This document shows positions 8,544 to 15,658 of a stretch of 64,000 nucleotides of DNA, piece by piece. Origin of the DNA: JAGPUQ01 sp036677085 (GTDB taxonomy: Bacteria; Pseudomonadota; Gammaproteobacteria; Pseudomonadales; Porticoccaceae); assembly GCA_036677085.1 (NCBI GenBank), contig JAKFFI010000064.1, positions 1-64,000 of the forward strand, read 5' to 3'. A model generated the notes under the pieces. That model made no database searches. It saw only the letters and a list, made by a program, of their open reading frames with translations, and was not told where the DNA came from. Within the stretch, counting starts at the first letter, position 1, and each line of letters begins with the position of its first letter. Both the position numbers and the translations under genes were made by a program.

Positions 8544-9488
8544 ATGACAGTGGCAGAAAATTCCCGGAGCGACACCGCGACCCCAGAGGAACTGCGGGTC
8601 TTCATCCATGCCAATGACCGGCAGTGGCTCGGCGCCTTGGTGGCGGCCCATGCGCTGAAGCGCAATTCCCGCCACGCCGACACCTTCGCGGTGGAGTTCA
8701 TTCACGTGAAGGATCATCCCTTCCTGGCCGCGCGCGAGGGACAGAAATTCCTCCGTGGCGGCACCACCCGCACCTGGCGCATGAATGATCTGCAATCGTT
8801 CACGCCCCTGCGCTTTCTGGCGCCGCAACTCGCCGGGTATCGCGGGCGCGCCGTGGTGATCGATCCCGACGTGTTCGCGGTGGGCGACATTCACGAACTG
8901 CTGACTCGTGACATGCAGGGCGCAGCGGTGATGGGCCGGCGGCGCTCCGAGCGCGATGACAAGGGTTTTCAGGTCGCCACCAGCGTCATGCTGCTCGACT
9001 GCGCGCGGTTGCGGCACTGGGATTGCGAGCGGGAGTTCGGCGAGCTGTTCAGTTTCGCGCGGGACTACAAGGACTGGATGGTGTTGGCGCACGAGCGGCC
9101 CGAGAACATCGGCTGGCTGGAACCCGAGTGGAACGATTTCGATCGCCTCACGCCGCAGACGAAAATGCTGCACAACACCAAGCGCCGCACCCAGCCCTGG
9201 AAGACCGGGCTGCCGGTGGACTTCACGCCCGCCGACAAGCTGAAAGACAAACCCTTGCTCGCCGGGCTGAACCGCGTGCGCGCGCGTCTGCTGGGTGAGT
9301 ACGCGCTGCTCGGCCGCTATGCCCGCCACCCGGATCCCGCGCAGGAGCGGCTGTTTTTCACGCTGGTGCGGGAATGTCTGGAGAACGGCTCGGTTACCGA
9401 AGACTTGCTGCGCGCGGAGATGGCGCGCAATCACCTGCGCCACGATGCGCTGGATGTCCTGAACAGAATCCGGCGGGAGGCTGCCTGA
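8544..9488 (+). CDS. Putative GT8-like glycosyltransferase, copy 2
   Basis: Paralogue of the 4600-5493 gene; the two can be aligned from FIHANDRQWLG to the C-terminal ARNHLR segment without large gaps. The DPD triplet is at residues 107-109 within VVIDPDVFAVGD. The SVMLLDC and KMLHNTKRRTQPWKTG motifs are kept, which supports a retained glycosyltransferase-like fold. The ATG at 8544 lies 56 bases after the previous gene. Only four bases separate the stop from the start of the oxygenase gene, so it belongs to the same run. The preserved motifs suggest both copies are functional, perhaps adding different sugars or using different acceptors. Confidence 0.6.
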   Translation: MTVAENSRSDTATPEELRVFIHANDRQWLGALVAAHALKRNSRHADTFAVEFIHVKDHPFLAAREGQKFLRGGTTRTWRMNDLQSFTPLRFLAPQLAGYRGRAVVIDPDVFAVGDIHELLTRDMQGAAVMGRRRSERDDKGFQVATSVMLLDCARLRHWDCEREFGELFSFARDYKDWMVLAHERPENIGWLEPEWNDFDRLTPQTKMLHNTKRRTQPWKTGLPVDFTPADKLKDKPLLAGLNRVRARLLGEYALLGRYARHPDPAQERLFFTLVRECLENGSVTEDLLRAEMARNHLRHDALDVLNRIRREAA

Positions 9489-9491
9489 ACC

Positions 9492-10208
9492 ATGCGCTAT
9501 CTCGCTCTCGACAAACTCGCCGCGGTTGATGCGGCGGATTTCGCCCGGCGCCAGCCCTATCCCTGGCTGGGAATCGCCGATCTGGTGACGCCGGAGGGTT
9601 ACGCCGAATTGCTGGCGAACATGCCCGGACTTGAACTGTTCGAGAAAAAATTCGGTTACCGGCGCCGCGCGGGACAGGAGCCTCACGACCGCTATTCCCT
9701 CGAATTCACGCCCGACACCCCGGTGCCAGCCCCCTGGCGCGCCTTTATCGACGAGCTGTGCAACGCCGGTTACCGCGAGCAGATCGCGCGACTGTTCCGC
9801 TGCCGGCGGCCGACCTTCCGTTTCCACTGGCATTACACGCCGACCGGGTGCTCGGTTTCGCCCCATTGCGACGCCGCGCGGGAGTACGGCTCCCAGCTTT
9901 TTTACTTCAACCCCGAGGGTGACTGGCAGCCGGAATGGGGCGGCGGCACTCTTATCCTTGATGATGGCGGACGCCTGAGTTACGACTCGGCGCCGGCATT
10001 CGAGGAGTTTGTCGCCATCCATGAGGCGCCCTCCATCGGCAATCAGTCGACCCTGATCCAGCGCACCGATCATGCCTGGCACGCGGTACGGCCCATCGCC
10101 TGTCCCGAAGGTCGGCTGCGCCGCGTATTCATCGTGGTGGTGAATCCGGACACGCTCTACTGGCGGGTCCGCGACCGCATTGTCGGCAAACAGGTGCAGC
10201 GTTTTTGA
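9492..10208 (+). CDS. 2-oxoglutarate/Fe(II)-dependent oxygenase family protein
   Basis: The 238-residue protein carries a facial-triad pattern: His125 and Asp127 (PHCDAAREYG) and a distal His197 (HAWHAV). Basic residues in RLRRVF could bind the 2-oxoglutarate carboxylate. The segment WGGGTLILDDGG matches the strand between the iron ligands in this superfamily. Such enzymes hydroxylate or otherwise oxidise a C-H bond. It is packed between the second GT8-like gene (3-base gap) and the phosphopantetheinyl transferase gene (4-base overlap), so it probably modifies the product or a protein of the same pathway. Substrate unknown. Confidence 0.7.
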   Translation: MRYLALDKLAAVDAADFARRQPYPWLGIADLVTPEGYAELLANMPGLELFEKKFGYRRRAGQEPHDRYSLEFTPDTPVPAPWRAFIDELCNAGYREQIARLFRCRRPTFRFHWHYTPTGCSVSPHCDAAREYGSQLFYFNPEGDWQPEWGGGTLILDDGGRLSYDSAPAFEEFVAIHEAPSIGNQSTLIQRTDHAWHAVRPIACPEGRLRRVFIVVVNPDTLYWRVRDRIVGKQVQRF

Positions 10209-10984
10209 GGTTGCTTACGGCCGCTGCCGTGCCGGCCGCCCGTCTCAATCTTCCCGGGTTGCCGCAACGGCCGTATCGAAACTTTGCCGGCGGCGCGGTC
10301 CAGCTGTGGTTGGCACACGTCGGTGAATGCTCGGAGGTGCTGGAAAGGCACAGCCACGCGTGCCTTTCCGACGCCGAAATCGCGCATTGCGCGCGCTTTG
10401 CCGATCCCGCCGATCGATACCGGGCTTTGTTGGCGCGATTACTGCTGCGCTGGGCGCTTTCCCATGGGTATCCCCTGTCACCGGCGGACTGGCGGTTTAC
10501 ACGAAACCACCAAGGCAAGCCGGCACTGGCCTGGCCGGCGTTGCCGGTGACATTCAACCTGTCCCACAGCGGCGATGTGGTGATTTGCGCTCTGGGCCGG
10601 CACTGCGAATTGGGTGTGGATGTGGAACAGGTCGCGCCGCGGGAGCGACTGTTGGCACTGGCGCGGCGATTTTTTTCTGCGGATGAATGCGCGCAGCTCG
10701 GCGGCTTGTCGGGCGCCGCGCAGCACGACGCGTTTTACGATATCTGGACCGCCCGGGAGGCTTATTTCAAGGCACTTGGTTGCGGGTTGACGGGATTTGC
10801 CGATCCGGAAGCCAGCGCCGTAGCGACGACAACCGCGCTCGGTTGGCAGCGGCGACGGGTGGCGGAGATCCCGGACTATCGCATAGCGCTGTGCTGGCGA
10901 CCGAACGGACCGACGCCCGATCGCAGGGCGATTGCGACCGTGCGCTACTCCGCGGCCGCGCCGGCCGCCGGCACGACAGCGTAG
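10205..10984 (+). CDS. 4'-phosphopantetheinyl transferase, Sfp/AcpT superfamily
   Basis: The 259-residue product shows the Sfp-type signatures: FNLSHSGD (about 117-124), a GVDVEQ metal-binding motif (Asp139, Glu141) and WTAREAYFKA (181-190) with the catalytic Glu and Lys. These enzymes move 4'-phosphopantetheine from CoA to a serine of an acyl or peptidyl carrier protein. The start is a TTG overlapping the upstream TGA (TTGA), an overlap typical of translational coupling. No carrier protein is visible in the window, yet a fatty acyl-AMP ligase lies in the opposing block at 15659-17413; the two would normally meet on a carrier protein. The last 40 bases overlap tail-to-tail with the minus-strand sulfotransferase gene. 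Confidence 0.87.
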   Translation: MRLLTAAAVPAARLNLPGLPQRPYRNFAGGAVQLWLAHVGECSEVLERHSHACLSDAEIAHCARFADPADRYRALLARLLLRWALSHGYPLSPADWRFTRNHQGKPALAWPALPVTFNLSHSGDVVICALGRHCELGVDVEQVAPRERLLALARRFFSADECAQLGGLSGAAQHDAFYDIWTAREAYFKALGCGLTGFADPEASAVATTTALGWQRRRVAEIPDYRIALCWRPNGPTPDRRAIATVRYSAAAPAAGTTA

Positions 10985-11880
10985 CCGAACACAGGGTCCA
11001 GCTTGGTCATCAATTCGTCGAGCGCGCGGCACTGATCGTCATCGAAATAATCCCGGTAACCCCCGACTTTCGCGCGCCGCACCTTGAAGGACTCCGGATT
11101 ATTGGCGTCGCCGGCTTTCACCCGCGCGCCGCTGTTGCGGAAGAAGCCTTCCGCTTCAAGTTTCCTCATGTTGTCGTAGGCGGCAAAATTTACCGCTTCG
11201 GCGATCTCGTCCGCCGTGCCCGGCGTACCGGTGAAACTCAGGATGCGTTGCAATTCCCGCCCCGGATCGCTCCGCATGTCTTCATAGCGCACCAGCAGCA
11301 GGTCGGCGACCTCGGCGCGCGATGCCGCCCAGTCGTTGAAGTAGTCGATGATGCGCGGCAGGCCCACCTGCGGACCCATCACAAAATCGAAAACGCTGAT
11401 ATCGGCGCCGTGGGGCGGATAGTCGTTGAGGAATTTTTTCCGTGGCTGGATGCGGAACTGCCACTGAAAGAATTGCGACACCGCGACATCGCGCGGGTCG
11501 CGTACCTGCAAAACGATTTTCTTGCCGGCGAAATGCGCTTTCGAATGCCAGTTGCCGGTGTAGTCGCGCAGGTAATTGTTGTGAGTGAAAAATACCCGCG
11601 GCGCCGCCGGATTCCGCCGGTGGAGGTTGTCGAAATCCAGCAATTCGGAGGCGGGCAGGCCGTAGCGTACCTGATAGAAACGCGACAGCATCACCCGCAG
11701 CCAGGTCCGGCCGCTCTTGCCCCAGGACATCAGCACCCAGTCCGCCGGTTGCAGGCGGCGGTATTCCAGCCAGCCCCGCAGCCAGCGTTCGGATGCCTTG
11801 CGCCGCTCGCGCGACGCAAAAGGACAAACCGCGCTGGCGGCGTGCAGCGCGATGCGACCGTAATCAGTCACGGGCGGCAT
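10945..11880 (-). CDS. Sulfotransferase domain protein 2
   Basis: A 311-residue PAPS sulfotransferase. The 5'-PSB loop WGKSGRTW lies at about 53-60, THNNY supplies a candidate catalytic His, the 3'-PB motif is VRDPRDVAVS, and the C-terminal signature RRAKVGGYRDYFDD is present. The frame is open upstream of 11880, but homology to the other sulfotransferases begins near this ATG, and the upstream gene ends at 11864, giving a 17-base overlap. It is the last gene of the minus block and overlaps the phosphopantetheinyl transferase gene by 40 bases. The acceptor is not predictable. Confidence 0.85.
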   Translation of the reverse strand: MPPVTDYGRIALHAASAVCPFASRERRKASERWLRGWLEYRRLQPADWVLMSWGKSGRTWLRVMLSRFYQVRYGLPASELLDFDNLHRRNPAAPRVFFTHNNYLRDYTGNWHSKAHFAGKKIVLQVRDPRDVAVSQFFQWQFRIQPRKKFLNDYPPHGADISVFDFVMGPQVGLPRIIDYFNDWAASRAEVADLLLVRYEDMRSDPGRELQRILSFTGTPGTADEIAEAVNFAAYDNMRKLEAEGFFRNSGARVKAGDANNPESFKVRRAKVGGYRDYFDDDQCRALDELMTKLDPVFGYAVVPAAGAAAE

Positions 11881-12808
11881 CTCGCGGCGCGGCTGCCGCG
11901 GGCGTTTCGCTGTAACCGAAGCTCGGCGCGAGTCGTGTCGCGACCAGTCCGTCGATTTCCGCGAGTTGCCGGTCGTCGAAATAATCCCGATAGCCGCCCA
12001 CCTTGGCGCGGCGCACCTTGTAGGAGTCCGGATTGCCCGGATCGGCGGCCTTGAGGCGGCTGCCGCTGCGCCAGAAATAGTTGGTCTCTTCCTTTTTGCG
12101 CAGATTTTCCACCGTGGCGAACTCGACCGCGTCGGCGATGGCGGCGGCATCGGGCTCCATGCCCAGAAACGCCACCAGACGGCTCAATTCGGGATGCGGC
12201 GTGGCGCGCAGGTCTTCATACCGCAACAGCAGGGATGCGTGGATTTTGGGCAATTCGCGTTCCCAGAGATTCATGAATTCGATGATGTGGGGCAGACCCT
12301 GGTGTTCGTCCATCACAAAGTCGTAGATGGAAATATCGGCGCCGTGGCTCGGATACAGGTTCAGTGCCTTTTTGTAGGGGCGCATCCGGTGTTTCCACTG
12401 GAAGAACTGCGACACCGCGACGTCCTGGGGGCGGCGCGCCAGCAGTACGGTTTTCTTGGCGTAGAAATCCTTCTTTGAATCCAGATTTCCGGTGTAGGTG
12501 CGCAAATAGTTGTCATGAGTAAAAAATATTTTCGGCACCGCCGGATTGATCTTGTGGTAATTGTCGAAGCCGAACAGGATGTTCTCCGGAATGTTGCAGG
12601 CGACCTGGAAATAGCGCGACAGCATGGCGCGCACCCAGGTGCGGCCGCTCTTGCCGTAGGAGGCGAAGACGTGATCGCAGCGCTGGTATTTCCAGTATTC
12701 CTCGCGGCCGCGGCGCCAGCGTTCGAGCGCGAGCCCGCGCTGTTCGGGCAGCACATGACTGGCGAGCCGAACCAGGCGTTTGGTGATGTGTTTGTTGATC
12801 ACATGCAT
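11864..12808 (-). CDS. Sulfotransferase domain protein 3 with altered 3'-PB motif
   Basis: A 314-residue sulfotransferase closely similar to the downstream copy. The 5'-PSB loop YGKSGRTW is at about 51-58, THDNY carries the candidate catalytic His, and the C-terminal RRAKVGGYRDYFDD is intact. The 3'-phosphate-binding motif reads RRPQDVAVS where its two siblings have RDPRDV(A/S)VS, so the first Asp and second Arg are replaced; PAPS affinity could differ. The ATG at 12808 (MHVINKH) is preferred because it aligns with the sibling; an upstream ATG at 12874 adds 22 unconserved residues. The 17-base overlap with the next gene indicates a two-gene unit. Confidence 0.8.
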   Translation of the reverse strand: MHVINKHITKRLVRLASHVLPEQRGLALERWRRGREEYWKYQRCDHVFASYGKSGRTWVRAMLSRYFQVACNIPENILFGFDNYHKINPAVPKIFFTHDNYLRTYTGNLDSKKDFYAKKTVLLARRPQDVAVSQFFQWKHRMRPYKKALNLYPSHGADISIYDFVMDEHQGLPHIIEFMNLWERELPKIHASLLLRYEDLRATPHPELSRLVAFLGMEPDAAAIADAVEFATVENLRKKEETNYFWRSGSRLKAADPGNPDSYKVRRAKVGGYRDYFDDRQLAEIDGLVATRLAPSFGYSETPAAAAPRDAARD

Positions 12809-12920
12809 GGGGTGGATCCGGTCGGAATGGCGTGATGCACACAGAGCGCGTGGTCGAGGGCGCAAGTTTAGCATTGGCCCGGCGGCGGTTTTGGGCGCGC
12901 CGGGGCGCTTGTCGGGTTGT

Positions 12921-13061
12921 CAGCTTGTTGAAAAACTGCTGCGGCAGCCATCTGCTTCGTTGCGCGGTGCTCGCTCCCTCGCCTATCTATCGGATATGTC
13001 TCGGTCGCTGCGCGCCGTGCGCCTCGCATCTGGCCCCCTCGCGACGTTTTTCAACAAGCTG
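12921..13061. repeat. Palindromic interspersed element with 16-bp perfect terminal inverted repeats
   Basis: The 16 bases at 12921-12936 (CAGCTTGTTGAAAAAC) recur as an exact reverse complement at 13046-13061. The 109 bases between are themselves partly self-complementary, for example CCATCTGC near 12948 against the GCATCTGG-side arm near 13026, so the whole unit can fold into a long imperfect hairpin. It lies between the stop codon of the acyltransferase gene (ending at 13062) and the sulfotransferase pair. It looks like a small non-autonomous repeat (MITE or REP-like). It could act as a terminator or mRNA stabiliser for the upstream gene. No other copy is obvious in this window. Confidence 0.75.
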
Positions 13062-14015
13062 TTACGGGTTCGCGGTCGCCGACGCGGGGACCGCGCCCTT
13101 GGGCCAGCGCCGCTTGAGGCAGACCCACTGCGCCGGATCGGTGCGGATCCATTCCTCGAAGTGCCGGTTGATCTCGGTGGTCATGGCGATCGCGCGCGGC
13201 TGTTCCTCCTGGATATCCTCGGGCACCTTGATCGGTGGGCCGGCGGTGATGCGATAGCGATGATTCGGCAGGCGTTCGGTTCGCACCGGGATCAGCGGCA
13301 CCCGGGTGCGCAGGGCGAGGCGGGCGGCGAGCGTGTTGGTGGGCGCGGGAACGCCGAACAGGGGGATGGGTTCGCCTTCGTCCAGGCGGGTGTCCACCAA
13401 GAGCCCCACGCTGCGTCCGGCAGCCAGTTCCCGGTGCAGGCGCAGCAGACCGCCGGTATTGGGGTAGAGATGAATGCCCGGAATCTTGCGCATGCCGTAA
13501 AACAGCTCGTGCAGGTAGGGATTGGGTTCCTTTGCATAAAGATAGCTGGCCTCGAATCCGTAGTGGGAAACCATGGCGTTAGCCAGATTCCAGGCGCCGA
13601 TATGGGCGGTGACAAAGAGAATGGGTTTTTTTGCGGCCAACAGCGTGGCGGTGACCGGGTCGACAACAAATTCAAAGCGCCGTTCGCGCTCGGCGAGGAT
13701 GCGGTTGGCGGCCAGCAGCTCGGCGGTCGCGAGTCCGAGATTGCGAAAGATCTGTTTCACCATGGCGCGGCGGTCGCGCGCACTTTGTTGTGGCAACACG
13801 AAGCGCAGGTTGGCGTCGGCCTTGGCGGCCTTGGCGGTGTGGGGACCAACCAGACCGAACAGCCAGGACAGCAGCGCCCCGGCGCGCTCCGGAGACAGCA
13901 GGCGGGCGCTGCCGATCAAGGCCTTGAAAAAGTATCCCTCCACGGCCCACGCGGCCTGGCGCAGGGGCGGCCAGCGTTTGATCAGGCGCTTGGGGATCAG
14001 GTAGTACTCGGGCAT
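13062..14015 (-). CDS. Lipid A acyltransferase (LpxL/HtrB)-like protein with atypical catalytic motif
   Basis: The 317-residue protein has the lysophospholipid acyltransferase layout of the LpxL/LpxM family: one N-terminal hydrophobic segment, an H-x4-acid region, a VDTRLDEGEPIPLFG segment comparable to the usual DQ..GV.VPFFG, and a C-terminal WVCLKRRW. The catalytic box reads HIGAWN (His138, Asn143), so Asn replaces the normal Asp/Glu of H-x4-(D/E). The start at 14015 (MPEYYLIP) is chosen over the ATG at 14087 because the longer form runs into the upstream hydroxylase gene. Neighbours are lipid-modifying enzymes, so acyl transfer to a glycolipid or lipid A is likely. The Asn leaves activity in doubt. 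Confidence 0.72.
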   Translation of the reverse strand: MPEYYLIPKRLIKRWPPLRQAAWAVEGYFFKALIGSARLLSPERAGALLSWLFGLVGPHTAKAAKADANLRFVLPQQSARDRRAMVKQIFRNLGLATAELLAANRILAERERRFEFVVDPVTATLLAAKKPILFVTAHIGAWNLANAMVSHYGFEASYLYAKEPNPYLHELFYGMRKIPGIHLYPNTGGLLRLHRELAAGRSVGLLVDTRLDEGEPIPLFGVPAPTNTLAARLALRTRVPLIPVRTERLPNHRYRITAGPPIKVPEDIQEEQPRAIAMTTEINRHFEEWIRTDPAQWVCLKRRWPKGAVPASATANP

Positions 14016-14053
14016 GGCGAAGCGGGTTCCGGGGCGCAGCGGCGGATGGCGGC

Positions 14054-14656
14054 TCAACGGCCGGTGGTGCGAAACACGATGTCCCACAGCGGCGAGCTGA
14101 CGCCATAGCGACCGGTCTGACCGGAATAATGGTGTTTCATGTGGTGACGCTTGATCTGCTGGAGCAGCTCAAGGCGCATCAGAAAATGATGGGTGGCGTA
14201 GTGCATGTAGTCGTACGCCAGATAGCCGACCAGAAAAAATGCACCGAACGGCTCGGTCCAGGGCGCGGGTATCAGCAACTCGAACAGTGGCCAGATCATC
14301 GCCATGATCAGGATCGCACCGGCCGGCGGCATCACCAGGCGGGTTTTGTCCTGGGGCGATTCATGATGGACGCCGTGAAACAGAAAGACCAGCCATTTGC
14401 CGAGCCGGGATTTGGCGGGGAAGTGAAACACGAAGCGATGCAGTCCGTATTCGGTGAGGGTCCAGACCAGCAGCGCAGCCGTAGCCACCGGAAGCAGGTC
14501 GGTGATCGACAGCCCGTGGAGTGTCACTGCGCGCCACAACAGCCAGCCGATTACCGGCGTCCACACCAGCAGCGGCACCACCGGATGCACGTGGGTAAGG
14601 GCTTCGAGCAGATCATTGCGGAACAGGCGAATGGAAGTTGCGCTTTTTGACGACAT
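14054..14656 (-). CDS. Fatty acid hydroxylase / sterol desaturase superfamily membrane protein
   Basis: A 200-residue integral membrane protein with the di-iron histidine pattern of the superfamily: HRFVFH, HGVHHE, HYATHH and HHMKHH in order, spaced by hydrophobic segments (about residues 22-62 and 107-146). Members insert oxygen or a double bond into an acyl or sterol chain; the compact size is like Scs7-type 2-hydroxylases without the cytochrome b5 domain. It ends 38 bases before the acyltransferase start and starts 7 bases after the dehydrogenase gene. It therefore sits in a tight operon with a fatty acyl-AMP ligase, which suggests a hydroxylated acyl chain is part of the product. Confidence 0.8.
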   Translation of the reverse strand: MSSKSATSIRLFRNDLLEALTHVHPVVPLLVWTPVIGWLLWRAVTLHGLSITDLLPVATAALLVWTLTEYGLHRFVFHFPAKSRLGKWLVFLFHGVHHESPQDKTRLVMPPAGAILIMAMIWPLFELLIPAPWTEPFGAFFLVGYLAYDYMHYATHHFLMRLELLQQIKRHHMKHHYSGQTGRYGVSSPLWDIVFRTTGR

Positions 14657-14663
14657 CCGTCAT

Positions 14664-15638
14664 TCATCTCATGGTTGGGTGTGTGTTTGGCCAATGCCCA
14701 TCGTCATCATGCAGCGTTTCACGCATTCCTGCCGCCAGATCGACCCGGGGCTGCCAGTCGAGTGCGGCACCCAGCTCGCGCCAGTCGCACGTCCAGTCGG
14801 CATGACGTAATTCCCGTACTTTACCGGGTGTCAGCATGGGCGCGTAGCGCAACAGCGCGGCGGCAGCCCAGTTTACTCCGGCGATCCCGTTGAGCACTAC
14901 GGACGGCACTCGCAGGGACCGCACCCGGCGCCCGCAGACGGCACTGGCGATGCGGACGATGTCGGACCAGCTGTAACCCGCGTCCGTCGGATCGCTCAGG
15001 GTAAAAATTTGCCGCGGCGGTGACTCCGTGGCCAGCCAGCGCAGGACCGCGGTCGCCAGGTCTTCGATGTAGAGCACCGATACGCGGTCCGTGGCGCGCC
15101 CCGGAAGTGGTGCAATGCCGCGCGCCATCAGGCGAAACAGCGGCAGCAGTTCACGGTCGCCGGGCCCGTACATGGCGGGTGGCCGCAGGATGGTCCAGGC
15201 GATGGCGTCGTCGCTCGCCGTCACCACCTGTTCGCCGGCGAGTTTGCTGGCGGCATAGGGCGACAGCTGCGGTTCCCGGGCCGCCAGCGATGACAGCGCC
15301 AACAGCCGCGGTCGAACATCCGCATCCTTGATGGCCTGGATCAGGTGTTTGCAGCCCAGCACATTGGCGGGTGCGAAATCCGCCAGGGTGCGCCCGCGCA
15401 CCGTGCCCGCACAGTGGATCACCGCGGTGCTGCCCGCGAGCAATTGTCGTAGAGCAAGGGGTGCGGCGAGATCGCCGGGAACGATATCGATGCCGGCGCG
15501 TGCCAGTGGCTGCGCCTGTCCGGGTGAGCGCACCAGGGCGCGTACCCGAAATCCTGACGCCCGCAGGCGGAGACACAGGTTGCTGCCGATGAAACCGGTT
15601 GCACCGGTGATCGCAACGAGCGGTGCCACCGGTTGCAC
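14664..15638 (-). CDS. NAD(P)-dependent epimerase/dehydratase (extended SDR)
   Basis: A 324-residue protein from the GTG at 15638, chosen because the Rossmann motif (ITGATGFIG, about residues 10-18) must lie near the N-terminus. The longer frame upstream would overlap 250 bases of the acyl-AMP ligase gene; the chosen start lies 20 bases after that gene's stop. A YAASK motif supplies the catalytic Tyr and Lys, and LRPPAMYGPGD is typical of extended SDRs of the NDP-sugar epimerase and 3-beta-hydroxysteroid dehydrogenase type. It could act on a sugar nucleotide for the GT8-like enzymes or reduce a keto-lipid. The sequence does not decide between these. Confidence 0.78.
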   Translation of the reverse strand: MQPVAPLVAITGATGFIGSNLCLRLRASGFRVRALVRSPGQAQPLARAGIDIVPGDLAAPLALRQLLAGSTAVIHCAGTVRGRTLADFAPANVLGCKHLIQAIKDADVRPRLLALSSLAAREPQLSPYAASKLAGEQVVTASDDAIAWTILRPPAMYGPGDRELLPLFRLMARGIAPLPGRATDRVSVLYIEDLATAVLRWLATESPPRQIFTLSDPTDAGYSWSDIVRIASAVCGRRVRSLRVPSVVLNGIAGVNWAAAALLRYAPMLTPGKVRELRHADWTCDWRELGAALDWQPRVDLAAGMRETLHDDDGHWPNTHPTMR

Positions 15639-15658
15639 CGAGCGTCCCGTGGGTTCGA

